In this document: one piece after another, positions 54,813-64,000 of the stretch
How the letters are laid out: each line of letters begins with the position of its first letter
Position numbering within the stretch: position 1 is the stretch's first letter
From: Chitinophaga solisilvae
GTDB lineage: Bacteria > Bacteroidota > Bacteroidia > Chitinophagales > Chitinophagaceae
DNA: 64,000 bases
Direction: 5' to 3'
NCBI RefSeq assembly: GCF_009928525.1
Contig: NZ_JAABOK010000004.1
Location: forward strand, 406,019 to 470,018
Made by a program: the position numbers and the translations under genes
The notes under the pieces: generated by a model
Databases searched by the model: none
What the model saw: only the letters and a program-made list of their open reading frames with translations
What the model was told of the DNA's origin: nothing

Positions 54813-57311
54813 ATGAAGTATATATCCAGAGAAACATACTGGCAGCAGATATTACGGCAGGATATTCCGCTCCTGCAGATCCCTGCAACTGCGCCTGTGG
54901 ATAAAGAACCGGTTTCAGTAAGTGTTACTGTAAGTCCGGAGCTGAGGGAAAGGATTACCGCCGTGACAAAAGCGCAGCCCATGGGAAAATATATCTTCTA
55001 CCTCACCTGTTTCAGTGCACTGATCGCAAAGTATACAGGTGAAGAAGTGATTGCCCTGGTAAGCCCGCAACTTCCCGGCTACAGCGATATGCAGCAGGAG
55101 GGTGTTAACCTGATTATCGCGCAGATGGATGCCGGCGCCACCGGCAGACAACTGCTGAACGGGATGAAAGAAAGAATAACGGAGATGTTGCCCTTCCAGG
55201 GAATAACACCTCCGTCCGGTACCGGCACTTTTGCCTTCATTGATACAGCCATGCAGGAGCCGGTACCGGCATTGAACAGCCGGTTCCTGCTTTGTGTGTC
55301 CGGCGATAGCCTGGAACTGACCTGCACCGGTGGTCATAGCCGTGCATTCATCGCGCAGCTGCTCCGGCATTTCTGCCGCCTGGCGCAGCTGATACTGGAA
55401 CAACCGGATCAGCCGGTAGCTGAGCTGGAGGTAACCGATGAGGCAGAACGCCTTTACCTGGCCGACAGTGCCGGGAAATACGACAGCGGTGTGGTGGCAG
55501 ACGGACATTTCCTGGATCATTTCATGCAGCAGCTGCAGCGTGTACCACATGCGCCGGCGGTAAAGTTCAGGAATAAAACACTCAGCTACGCTGAACTGGA
55601 GCGTAAAAGCAACCAGATAGCCGGTGCACTGAAAGCGCGCAACGTAGGCTACGGGAACAGGGTGGTAGTAGTAATGGACAGGTCTGACAAGCTGCTGGCG
55701 GCCATGCTGGCGATCTGGAAACTGGGTGCGGTATATGTTCCCGTAGATCCGGCATCTCCCAGAGAGCGCGTCATGAATATTGTCAGAGATGCTGCCGCCC
55801 GCCATATCGTCCTGGAATACAAGCACCGCCTGCTGCTGGAATACGATGAGCAGTCCGATCACATCCTGGCAGAAAGCATTGACAATAACAGTGATGAATA
55901 TACGCAGGCAGAACCGGTTGCAGGCAGTCTGGCCTATATCATCTATACCTCCGGTTCTACCGGTAATCCCAAAGGGGTGATGGTGAATCATAAAGGCATG
56001 CTGAACCATCTGCTTGTCAAAATAAAAGATCTCGCCATCAATGCGGATAGCGTGGTAGCGCAGAATGCATCACAGGGATTTGATATTTCCATATGGCAGT
56101 TTTTGTCAGCCCTGATGACCGGCGGATGTACCAGGGTTTACAGTAATGAAGATGTAAAGGATGTTACGGGTTTCCCCGAAAAAGTATATGCCGATGGTGT
56201 AACCGTACTGCAGGTAGTGCCTGCCTATCTCCGCGCGTTATATGAAATGAGGGGAGAGGAAGATATACAGCGTTTTTTCGGAGCGCTGTCATACCTGGTA
56301 GTAACGGGAGAGGAGTTTCGTCCGTCGCTGGCGAACCGCTGCTTCCGGCTGCTGAAAAACACCCACATCGTCAATGCGTATGGTCCAACAGAAACTTCCG
56401 ATGACGTAACGCACTATACGATGACCAGCCTGTATCCCGAAGCGCTGCTGCCTATAGGCGTCACCCTGCCGAACATTTTCATGTATGTGACAGATGGTAA
56501 TGGCCGCCTGTGTCCTGACGGTATGAAAGGAGAGATCTGGATATCCGGCGCCGGCACGGGGGACGGATACTGGAACGATCCGCTGAAAACCGCAGCGGCC
56601 TTTATGCCTGATCCGTTCGTGCCTGCCAGGGGTATGTTGTTCAAAAGCGGCGACCTTGGCTGCCGCCTGCCGGATGGCAACTTTATCTTCTTCGGCAGAA
56701 AAGATGACCAGGTAAAAATCAATGGGTGCAGGATAGAACTGAGGGAGATAGAAATGCATCTCCTGAAGATGGAAATGATACAGGATGCTGTTGTGCTGCC
56801 GGCAAAAACACCCGCGCAGGAACAAAGCCTGCATGCATTCCTGCTTTGCCCTGCAGCAGAGCAGCCCGATGAAACCACGGTGCGAGAATTCCTGAAAACC
56901 TTGCTGCCGGCATATATGGTGCCTTCGGGTTTTACATTCCTGGAATCTTTTCCAACACTGCCCAGCGGCAAGACCGATAAAAAGTCATTGCTGGAAAAAC
57001 AATCAGCCGCACCATCCGTCAGCACAACTGCTGCTATGACCCCAACCGAACAGCAGCTGATGCAGATATGGGAAACGGTACTGGGAACCGCTATACCCGG
57101 TAAACACGCACATTTTTTTGAGCAGGGTGGTAATTCGCTGCACGCTTTACAGGCAGTAGTAGCGATTAATAAAAACTGGAACGTAACACTGGACATACAG
57201 GAGATATTTGATTATCCTGTACTCGGGCAGCTGGCCGCCAGGATACCTGCAGACAGCGGACTTGCCGGAACAACCCACCCCGCCGGTACAAAGATCACCG
57301 TAGAAATTTAA
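54813..57311 (+). CDS. NRPS2: partial condensation-like region, A, PCP
   Basis: 832 residues from the ATG at 54813 (a TTG at 54789 would add eight). Residues 1-210 match only the C-terminal half of a condensation domain and lack HHxxxDG. The A domain (about 230-700) has YTSGSTGNPKG and pocket code DIWQVTADDK. The PCP has FFEQGGNSLHALQ. From memory this code is close to the DIWELTADDK code reported for 2,4-diaminobutyrate modules of pyoverdine synthetases. Since the operon makes Dap, Dap is the best guess for the substrate. Without an active C domain it could start a chain or use a C domain of another protein. Confidence 0.87.
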   Translation: MKYISRETYWQQILRQDIPLLQIPATAPVDKEPVSVSVTVSPELRERITAVTKAQPMGKYIFYLTCFSALIAKYTGEEVIALVSPQLPGYSDMQQEGVNLIIAQMDAGATGRQLLNGMKERITEMLPFQGITPPSGTGTFAFIDTAMQEPVPALNSRFLLCVSGDSLELTCTGGHSRAFIAQLLRHFCRLAQLILEQPDQPVAELEVTDEAERLYLADSAGKYDSGVVADGHFLDHFMQQLQRVPHAPAVKFRNKTLSYAELERKSNQIAGALKARNVGYGNRVVVVMDRSDKLLAAMLAIWKLGAVYVPVDPASPRERVMNIVRDAAARHIVLEYKHRLLLEYDEQSDHILAESIDNNSDEYTQAEPVAGSLAYIIYTSGSTGNPKGVMVNHKGMLNHLLVKIKDLAINADSVVAQNASQGFDISIWQFLSALMTGGCTRVYSNEDVKDVTGFPEKVYADGVTVLQVVPAYLRALYEMRGEEDIQRFFGALSYLVVTGEEFRPSLANRCFRLLKNTHIVNAYGPTETSDDVTHYTMTSLYPEALLPIGVTLPNIFMYVTDGNGRLCPDGMKGEIWISGAGTGDGYWNDPLKTAAAFMPDPFVPARGMLFKSGDLGCRLPDGNFIFFGRKDDQVKINGCRIELREIEMHLLKMEMIQDAVVLPAKTPAQEQSLHAFLLCPAAEQPDETTVREFLKTLLPAYMVPSGFTFLESFPTLPSGKTDKKSLLEKQSAAPSVSTTAAMTPTEQQLMQIWETVLGTAIPGKHAHFFEQGGNSLHALQAVVAINKNWNVTLDIQEIFDYPVLGQLAARIPADSGLAGTTHPAGTKITVEI

Positions 57312-57321
57312 CAGAACAGAT

Positions 57322-60300
57322 ATGCACTACCCGGATATTGAGCAGCTAGTAGCCACTTTAAGGGAAGAAAGGGTACACCTGTACCTGGAAAATAATAAAC
57401 TGAAAGCCGATCTTCAGCAGGGCAGCCACGTGGCCCTGCTGGAAAGGATCAAAGCCAGCAAGGAAGATCTCATCGCCCATATCACACAACTTCACCGGGA
57501 GATAGACCCCGACGGCGCACTGCAGCTCATACCATCTGCAGGAACGCTGCTGACAGATAATCAGCAGCAGCTCTGGAAAGTATCGAAGCTGGACGGCGGC
57601 GCTGCTGCCTATAACATTGTGCTGGTGCTGGATATCAACGGTGTCCCGGATGTTGGCCGCTTCCGGTCTGCCCTCCGCGCGCTGGTGCAAAAACATGAGG
57701 CGCTGCGAACACTTATCTTTGAACAGGAACAACAACCGCTTGCCTTTGCCGTAAGCCCGGCATCTGTGACCCCGGTCATGGAAACAGCCGATCACCGCGG
57801 TAGTACGGATGAAACTTCGCTGATAAATGCCTGCATCGAAACCGAAAGGACAACAGCTTTCAGCTTTGGCCGGCAGCCCCTTTACCGAACCGTTTTGCTT
57901 TCCTTTGCCGATGACCGCCACTGCCTCCTGTTTACCCTGCACCACCTGGTGTGTGACGGCGTTTCCCTGAATATCATCCGCGAAGACCTGTTATCACTTT
58001 ATCTTTCCGCAGCAGCGCCTGTATTGCCGGCGCCGGCCTTCAGCGAGATAATGGCCGCCGCCAGGTGGCAGACTGACAGCCGTAAAGCTGCTGCCGCTTT
58101 CTGGCAGGAGCTTTACAGCACAGACGTTCCCGCAGCAGGATGGCCGGACGATTTTCAGGCGCCTGCAAAACCGGTATTCTCCGGTGGCGTGGTAAGCAAC
58201 ATCATCGCCGCCGGCGACCTGGAACAACTCCGGAAAATCTGCCTCAGCAAATCACTTACCCTTTTTCATGGGCTGTTCGCCATCATCAACACCCTGCAGT
58301 ACCTGAAAACAGGGCAGCACGACCTGGTGACAGGTACCGTGGCTGCCGGCCGCACGGATGCTGCCGCACAGCGTGCCGTAGGGCTGTTCGTCAATACGCT
58401 GGCCGTACGCCAGGTGATAGATCCGGAAGAATCCTTCGCGGACATGCTGCTGAAAACCGGCCACCTGCTCCGGCAGGTTATCTCGCATCAGCACACACCC
58501 CTCACGGATATACTGAGCCACATGAGAAAGAACGGGATCAGTTTCCCGGCCCCCCTGTTCAATATCATGGTAGTGCTGCATAATCATACCAGCGAAACAA
58601 CGGCCAGGTTTGAAGCTGCCGGCCTGCAGCTGGCAGACCGCTCCCCGGTGCAGTTCAACGGAGATTTTACCTATACCTTCAACTTTACGGAAACAGCAGC
58701 AGGGCTTAATATAGACCTGGAATATAACACCACGCTGAACACAGCAGCTACCGCGCAGGAAATGCTCTCACATTTCACACAGCTGCTTCATGCAGTAGCA
58801 GAAAATATACAATCGCCCCTGAAAAAACTTTCCTTCCTCACGGCAGCAGAAGAACGGTTGCGGCTGCAGGAATGGGCCGGACCGGTTTATCCGCCGACAA
58901 ATGATACGACCATACAGCTGTTCCTGCAACATGCACAGGAACATCCGCAACAGGTGGCAGCCGTTTTTGAAACGCATCAGGTAACATACGGCGCTTTGGC
59001 TGCTACCGCTGCCTTCCTGGCAAAGACGTTACAGCAGAAATTCGGTGTAGCAAAAGATACGCGGGTAATGGTTATTGCAGACAGAAGTCATCATATGCTG
59101 ATGACCCTCACCGGAATACTGATGGCTGGCGGTGCGTATGTACCGGTATTGCCTGACTGGCCGGTAGAACGGATCGTCTATCTGGCCAGGGACACCGCTC
59201 CGCAGGTGATACTGGTGGCAGAAAAATACCGTCATCTCCTGGCAGATACCGGTTTACCGGTCATGATAACAGAAGAGCTGCTGGCAGCTGCAGCCAATGC
59301 TGCGCCGGTGGCGGCAGACAGCCACGCACAGGGCGAAGATCTCGCCTATATCATCTATACATCCGGTTCTACCGGCGCTCCGAAAGGAGCCATGATAGAG
59401 CATGCCGGGATGCTGAATCACCTGCTGGCCAAAATGGACTGTCTGCTGCTCAACGAAACATGCAGGATAGCACAAACGGCTTCAGCAGCATTTGACATCT
59501 CTGTATGGCAGTTTTTTGCTCCGCTGATAACCGGCGGTACCTGCGTTATCTATGAAGATGATATTGTCAGGAATCCCGGCGCACTGGCCGCCCGTATCGC
59601 GCAGGACAGTATTACCATACTGGAGCTGGTACCGTCTTACATACCGCTGCTGCTCGAAGTGCCCGGCGTGGAGAAGATGTTGTCATCCCTGAAATTTATG
59701 ATGGTTACCGGAGAGGCCCTGCATGTATCCACGCTGGTAAGCTGGTTTGCCATGTTCCCGCACATACCTGTAGTAAATGCCTATGGCCCCACAGAGGCCT
59801 CAGACGATATTACGCATCACATTTTTTATGCGCCCCCGGCAGATCTCCGCGTGCCGCTGGGCCGCCCCGTCAGGAATCTTCGTTTATACGTTGCCGATAG
59901 CTGGGGCGCCCTGATGCCAGCAGGTGTAAAAGGTCAGATACTGGTCTCCGGAATAGGCGTAGGACGCGGATACCTGAACGATAAAGAGAAAACCGCACGG
60001 GCATTTTTCCCGGATCCCTATGCCGTAGATGAGCCTGGCCGCAGAATGTATGCCACAGGAGATATCGGCCGCTGGAATAAGGATGGTACGCTGGAATTCT
60101 TTGGCAGAAAAGATGAACAGGTAAAGATCCGCGGTTACCGCATAGAATTACAGGAGATAGAAAAGAATATGGCAGAACTCCTGGATACCGGGATGGTGGC
60201 CGCCGGCATCAGGAAAGACCATACGGGTACAGACAGAATCACTGCCTACATAGAAAAACAGTCGCTGACCCTGTCGCTGCAACAGCTGCAGTCAGCGCTC

Positions 60301-62043
60301 CGTAACAGGATCCCTGCCTATATGATCCCTTCCTGCTGGATCCTGGTGGATACCATGCCGCTTACGCCAAATGGAAAGACAGATAAACGTTCACTGTCTG
60401 CCATACCGCTGGAGCAGGCAATAGGATTACATGCTGAATTGTCTTCCGCGATATTGTCAGATAAGGAAAGGGAAGTAGCGCTGATATGGTCGGCACTGCT
60501 GGGAGAAGAACGGCGCTTTACTGCCGGCAGTCATTTCTTTGACGAGGGCGGAGATTCATTTACAGCTATTCAGCTGGCAGCGAAGTTAACGGCTGCCTTT
60601 AAAGTGAAAATAAACGTAGATGAGATATTTGCGCATCCCATGTTGCAGGAGCAGGCATTGCTGGCAGAGAACAGCACAGAAGATACGCCGGGCCTGTGCA
60701 GTGTAACGGAAGATGGAGCCAGTTACCCGGTATCTGATTTACAACGGGGCATCTATTTTAACTGCAGGCTGCAGCCCGACAGCATAGCCTATCACCTGAA
60801 TTTCGCTTTCCGTGCACATGGTAGAATTGATCGTGTAAAACTCACCGCTGCAGTGAACAGTCTGGCTGTGCGGCACAGTATTTTCCGCACTACCTTTTAT
60901 GAGGAGAAGGGAGTTGTTTACCAACAGGTGCATCCGCATACCGGCATTGTCATAAAAGAAGAAAAGATGCCCGCTGTTCCTGCATTTCCGCCGGTACATT
61001 TTGATCTTTCCCTCGGACCGCTGTTTTCGTTGACGGTATGGCATGATGATAATAACAACGAGTGGCTGATATTACAGTTACATCACATTATCTGCGACGG
61101 CTATTCACTAGGGCTGATTATGAGAGAACTGCAGCAGCTCTACACCGGCGTAGCATTACCGCTGCCGCCATATCAATATGCCGACTATACCCGCTGGCAG
61201 CAGGAACAGGGGCGGGCGGAAATGCAGCGACAGCTGGATTTCTGGCTGAAGAAGTACCTGCATTTCCAGGTAAGGCCACTGTTCCCGGAAACGAGACCAA
61301 CCGCCATAAAATCAACGGAAGCTGCCGTCATACAAAAGGAAATATCTGCGGCTGACAGAGAAGCACTCCTCCGTTTTGCCGCACAGTCGGGCATCACCAT
61401 CCCGAATATCCTGCTCGGCGCCTGGCTGGTGGTATTGACGAAATATACCGGAGAGAAGGATATCACCATCGGTATGCCTGTATCAGGAAGAGGGCGGCAC
61501 GAATGTTTTGGTATAGCAGGCCCGTTTGCCAACATCGTGCCTTTCTCCCAATCGCTGGATAATAATACCCGCCTGACTGATCTGCTGCAGGAAGTACAGC
61601 AGCAGTCCATTGCAGCGCTGGGGCGCCAGGAATTTTCCTATGTCAGCTTCAAACATCAGTCTGGCCTGCTTTTCTCGGATGATGACCATACGCTCTTTGA
61701 TGTGGCCTTCTCCTGTGAATACAGTCATGCTGCCCGGAAAGACGATACCGTGATCGCATTCGGAGAAGAGCTGATACTGGAATATACCGATATCCCGCAG
61801 CCGATGGAACTCAAGTACAAGTTGCATTTCAGAAGCATGGTATTTGCCGATGCCGTCAGCCTCCGTCTTGAATTCAGGAGCGCCACAATTGCACCGCCGC
61901 TGGCCGGAAAGCTGATGGAAGGCATGCTGCAGGTAATTCATTACATCACAACAGGAACAACAGGTACGGTAGGAGAGGCAGAGCTGCTGCATGTGCTGCC
62001 GTCGCCGTCGGCTGTACCTGACCAGGTACCCTTTAATTTTTAG
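57322..62043 (+). CDS. NRPS3: TubC docking domain, C, A, PCP, C
   Basis: The 1573-residue product opens with a TubC-type N-terminal docking domain (residues 1-55: LVATLREERVHLYLENNKLK and KASKEDLIAHI), which binds the tail of the preceding synthetase, most likely NRPS2 (10 bp upstream). C1 has LHHLVCDGVS. The A domain has YTSGSTGAPKG and code DIWEMTADDK, a close relative of the NRPS2 code, again pointing to a diamino acid. The PCP has GGDSFTAIQ. The protein ends with a complete second C domain (LHHIICDGYS near 1260) that must act with a downstream protein; NRPS4 begins with only a partial C-like region, so the two may join functionally at the protein boundary. Confidence 0.88.
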   Translation: MHYPDIEQLVATLREERVHLYLENNKLKADLQQGSHVALLERIKASKEDLIAHITQLHREIDPDGALQLIPSAGTLLTDNQQQLWKVSKLDGGAAAYNIVLVLDINGVPDVGRFRSALRALVQKHEALRTLIFEQEQQPLAFAVSPASVTPVMETADHRGSTDETSLINACIETERTTAFSFGRQPLYRTVLLSFADDRHCLLFTLHHLVCDGVSLNIIREDLLSLYLSAAAPVLPAPAFSEIMAAARWQTDSRKAAAAFWQELYSTDVPAAGWPDDFQAPAKPVFSGGVVSNIIAAGDLEQLRKICLSKSLTLFHGLFAIINTLQYLKTGQHDLVTGTVAAGRTDAAAQRAVGLFVNTLAVRQVIDPEESFADMLLKTGHLLRQVISHQHTPLTDILSHMRKNGISFPAPLFNIMVVLHNHTSETTARFEAAGLQLADRSPVQFNGDFTYTFNFTETAAGLNIDLEYNTTLNTAATAQEMLSHFTQLLHAVAENIQSPLKKLSFLTAAEERLRLQEWAGPVYPPTNDTTIQLFLQHAQEHPQQVAAVFETHQVTYGALAATAAFLAKTLQQKFGVAKDTRVMVIADRSHHMLMTLTGILMAGGAYVPVLPDWPVERIVYLARDTAPQVILVAEKYRHLLADTGLPVMITEELLAAAANAAPVAADSHAQGEDLAYIIYTSGSTGAPKGAMIEHAGMLNHLLAKMDCLLLNETCRIAQTASAAFDISVWQFFAPLITGGTCVIYEDDIVRNPGALAARIAQDSITILELVPSYIPLLLEVPGVEKMLSSLKFMMVTGEALHVSTLVSWFAMFPHIPVVNAYGPTEASDDITHHIFYAPPADLRVPLGRPVRNLRLYVADSWGALMPAGVKGQILVSGIGVGRGYLNDKEKTARAFFPDPYAVDEPGRRMYATGDIGRWNKDGTLEFFGRKDEQVKIRGYRIELQEIEKNMAELLDTGMVAAGIRKDHTGTDRITAYIEKQSLTLSLQQLQSALRNRIPAYMIPSCWILVDTMPLTPNGKTDKRSLSAIPLEQAIGLHAELSSAILSDKEREVALIWSALLGEERRFTAGSHFFDEGGDSFTAIQLAAKLTAAFKVKINVDEIFAHPMLQEQALLAENSTEDTPGLCSVTEDGASYPVSDLQRGIYFNCRLQPDSIAYHLNFAFRAHGRIDRVKLTAAVNSLAVRHSIFRTTFYEEKGVVYQQVHPHTGIVIKEEKMPAVPAFPPVHFDLSLGPLFSLTVWHDDNNNEWLILQLHHIICDGYSLGLIMRELQQLYTGVALPLPPYQYADYTRWQQEQGRAEMQRQLDFWLKKYLHFQVRPLFPETRPTAIKSTEAAVIQKEISAADREALLRFAAQSGITIPNILLGAWLVVLTKYTGEKDITIGMPVSGRGRHECFGIAGPFANIVPFSQSLDNNTRLTDLLQEVQQQSIAALGRQEFSYVSFKHQSGLLFSDDDHTLFDVAFSCEYSHAARKDDTVIAFGEELILEYTDIPQPMELKYKLHFRSMVFADAVSLRLEFRSATIAPPLAGKLMEGMLQVIHYITTGTTGTVGEAELLHVLPSPSAVPDQVPFNF

Positions 62044-62044
62044 T

Positions 62045-64000
62045 ATGATTAATATAGATGAAAGACAACTGGTGCTGACCTCTGCGCAATTTGCGGAGGC
62101 GCGGCATTACTGGGAAGCTGTTAGCAGCGATATAGCAGCATGGGATATGCAGGCCGCGCGGTTGCCATGCTCCGGCAGCCACCACCGTAATGTGTCTGCA
62201 GCAAGAAAATGTATGGCGAGAGAGCTGTCTCCTGCAATAGCGGAACGTGTGGCCCGGCTTTCGGCCGGTTCTTCCACTAATCAGCTGGCTGTCTGGTTAA
62301 CAGTAGTGGCCGCACTGATGAGGATCTATACGGGAGAAGATCATCTCATCCTGGGTATACCGCTGTATCCGCATTCCGGAACATCATACGGCCCTGAAAA
62401 CGGGTTACTCAGCTGCACCTGCAGCATGGATAAAGCAACCACTTTCCGTACGCTGTTAACAGCCACTGCGGAGAAGATAACCAGGGCCCTGCAGTTCGGG
62501 GATTTTCCCAGCGACCGGCTGCTGCCTGCGCAAAAGGTGCCTGCTGTACTGGTAACGCCGGGTAATCCGGAGCAGCCGGATCCCGCCTGGCCGCCGCTGC
62601 AAATTATCTTCGGGTATGAATGCACCGCACATACCGCAACGCTGTACGCCAATTACGAAACAACATATCTCTCTGAGGAGGAGATATGTCATATGATGGA
62701 ATATGCGGAGCTGCTGCTGGCAGGAATGCTCTCCGGACCTGACCAGCCGCTTGCAACTATCAGCATCGTACCTGCGGCCTTCCGGATGCAGCTGGAACAA
62801 CTGCATGCTGCCTCCGTTCCGGTAGCGACAGCACAACATCTGTCGGATGCCTGGTCTGAAGTAGTAAACCGGTACGGAGAGCATACGGCTGCCTGCGATA
62901 TGCAGCAAAGCTATACCTATGAAGCGCTGAACAGGCACGCCGCTTCGCTGGCAGCACAGATGCGGCAGGCCGGCGTGAAACGGGGCAGCCGAGTGATACT
63001 GATGCTGCCTCCTGCCGTTATCTTACCACTCAGCATACTGGCATGTTTCAAATGCGGTGTGGCCTTTGTGCCCGTGGATCCTGATATTCCAGCGGAAAGA
63101 CTCCGGGAGATCACAGCTGAATCAGCGGCGGTATGCCTGCTTACCACCAGTGACCTGAACCGGGAAATGCCGGAAGGACTACCCGTGTTAAGGGCCGACG
63201 AATTGCATGCCGCACCGGCCGTACTCACTGAAGAGCCGCCAGGCACGCCGGACGATGAAGCATATGTGATCTTTACTTCCGGATCAACCGGCACGCCCAA
63301 GGGAGTAGTCATCACACACCGCTCGCTGCACAACTACATTCATTTCCTTATCAGACGGGCAACGCTGACATCCGCTGATGCTACGGTGCTCACTTCGTCG
63401 TATGCATTTGACCTGGGATATACCTCGCTGTTTCCCATCCTGTTTGCAGGAGGCGTTCTGCACCTGCTGCCGAAAGAAATTTACCTGGATACCAGCGTAT
63501 TCCTTCCGTATGTGCAGCAACATGCGGTCACCTTCCTGAAGGCAACGCCTTCCTTTCTGTTGCTGCTTTCAGGAAACCGGCAGCTGCTGCGGCAATACGG
63601 GCAGTCGCTCCGCCTCATCGTATCCGGAGGAGAACAGTTCAATATGCATGTGCCGGATAACTTTTTTGCTTCCCTGGAAAACGTGCAGCTGATGAACCAC
63701 TATGGTCCTACGGAAACAACGATAGGTATTCTAACGGAGATGGTTACACGCTCCTCTCTGGAGCAGTTCCGCATGCAGCCTGTGCTGGGTGCTCCCATAG
63801 CCGGCACACAGGTATTTGTGGCCGATAAATACCTGAATATGCTGCCGCCGGGCGTGCGGGGAGAGCTGTACGTATCCGGCGAATGTCTTTTCAAAGGCTA
63901 TCTGAAAGCAGTACATACCACAGACAAATTAATTCCTCATCCTTTTATACCGGGACAATTATGTTACCGCACCGGTGACATAGTATCCTGGACTGATGAC
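62045..64000 (+). CDS. NRPS4, partial: C-like half domain and Asp-type adenylation domain
   Basis: The gene starts 1 bp after the NRPS3 stop and continues past the window edge (652 codons seen). Residues of about 1-245 resemble the C-terminal half of a condensation domain without HHxxxDG, as in NRPS2. The A domain starts near residue 270 (YVIFTSGSTGTPKG, AFDLGYTSLF, MNHYGPTETTIG). The nine pocket residues visible read DLTKVGHIG and match the L-aspartate code DLTKVGHIGK (surfactin-type). The final Lys and the PCP lie outside. The preceding hydroxylase could act on this Asp. Confidence 0.88.
   Translation, partial: MINIDERQLVLTSAQFAEARHYWEAVSSDIAAWDMQAARLPCSGSHHRNVSAARKCMARELSPAIAERVARLSAGSSTNQLAVWLTVVAALMRIYTGEDHLILGIPLYPHSGTSYGPENGLLSCTCSMDKATTFRTLLTATAEKITRALQFGDFPSDRLLPAQKVPAVLVTPGNPEQPDPAWPPLQIIFGYECTAHTATLYANYETTYLSEEEICHMMEYAELLLAGMLSGPDQPLATISIVPAAFRMQLEQLHAASVPVATAQHLSDAWSEVVNRYGEHTAACDMQQSYTYEALNRHAASLAAQMRQAGVKRGSRVILMLPPAVILPLSILACFKCGVAFVPVDPDIPAERLREITAESAAVCLLTTSDLNREMPEGLPVLRADELHAAPAVLTEEPPGTPDDEAYVIFTSGSTGTPKGVVITHRSLHNYIHFLIRRATLTSADATVLTSSYAFDLGYTSLFPILFAGGVLHLLPKEIYLDTSVFLPYVQQHAVTFLKATPSFLLLLSGNRQLLRQYGQSLRLIVSGGEQFNMHVPDNFFASLENVQLMNHYGPTETTIGILTEMVTRSSLEQFRMQPVLGAPIAGTQVFVADKYLNMLPPGVRGELYVSGECLFKGYLKAVHTTDKLIPHPFIPGQLCYRTGDIVSWTDD

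Noticed and set aside
1..64000. Insertion sequences, prophage or integrative element boundaries
   Set aside because: No transposase, integrase or att-like direct repeats were seen; the palindromes at 7122 and 9320 carry no genes.

Overview
The window looks like a piece of a Chitinophaga-type chromosome (Bacteroidota, Chitinophagaceae). The evidence is type IX secretion C-terminal sorting domains, a Bacteroidota-style Ig-like repeat adhesin, promoter-like TTTG / TAnnTTTG elements, two class I lanthipeptide-like precursor genes, and a very large NRPS/PKS locus headed by a NusG-like antiterminator. No rRNA, tRNA, CRISPR array or transposase was recognised. The organism call is an inference from gene content.

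Region 1 (1-13.2 kb) is a mixed accessory region of mostly exported proteins. A giant minus-strand surface protein runs off the left edge and carries at least eleven tandem repeats of exactly 231 bp. It is followed by a tiny cysteine-rich RiPP precursor candidate (5280-5432), a LamG + endonuclease/phosphatase-family protein, a CsbD-like protein, an exported isochorismatase-family hydrolase, a small T9SS-sorted protein, a beta-helix/discoidin/T9SS protein preceded by a perfect LacI-type operator palindrome, and a pappalysin-like metalloprotease. Two long palindromic elements (7122-7266 and 9320-9466) flank this group, and their arms differ by matched substitutions on both sides.

Region 2 (12.7-17.4 kb) reads leftward: a small hypothetical protein, an S41 peptidase, an alpha/beta hydrolase, and a 71-residue precursor peptide with a lanthipeptide-type leader, a GG motif and three near-identical Thr/Ser/Cys-rich core repeats. 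No lanthipeptide-modifying enzyme is visible in the window. A gene-free stretch of about 1.2 kb follows, which I read as the leader of the next transcript.

Region 3 (17.4-64 kb, continuing past the right edge) is one rightward gene run with gaps of 0-145 bp and looks like a single biosynthetic operon. It opens with a NusG-family (UpxY/LoaP-like) regulator. Next comes a tailoring/export block: two GT1-type glycosyltransferases, three paralogous GT2s, one GT10, one GT32-GT4 fusion and one GT32, together with two NodU/TobZ-type carbamoyltransferases, a PvdE/YojI-like exporter and an FtsX/MacB-like permease. A SbnB/SbnA pair for L-2,3-diaminopropionate (Dap) follows. The assembly line comes last: a four-module NRPS of 4108 aa with recently duplicated modules, a KS-AT-KR-ACP-TE PKS of 1692 aa, a JmjC/cupin-type hydroxylase, and three more NRPS proteins, the last one cut by the window end. 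Two adenylation pockets resemble reported diaminobutyrate codes, which fits the Dap genes, and one matches the Asp code. The thioesterase sits in the PKS, so the order of action is probably not the gene order. The most likely product is a glycosylated, possibly carbamoylated, Dap- and Asp-containing peptide ending in a ketide-extended residue. I do not recognise it as a known compound.
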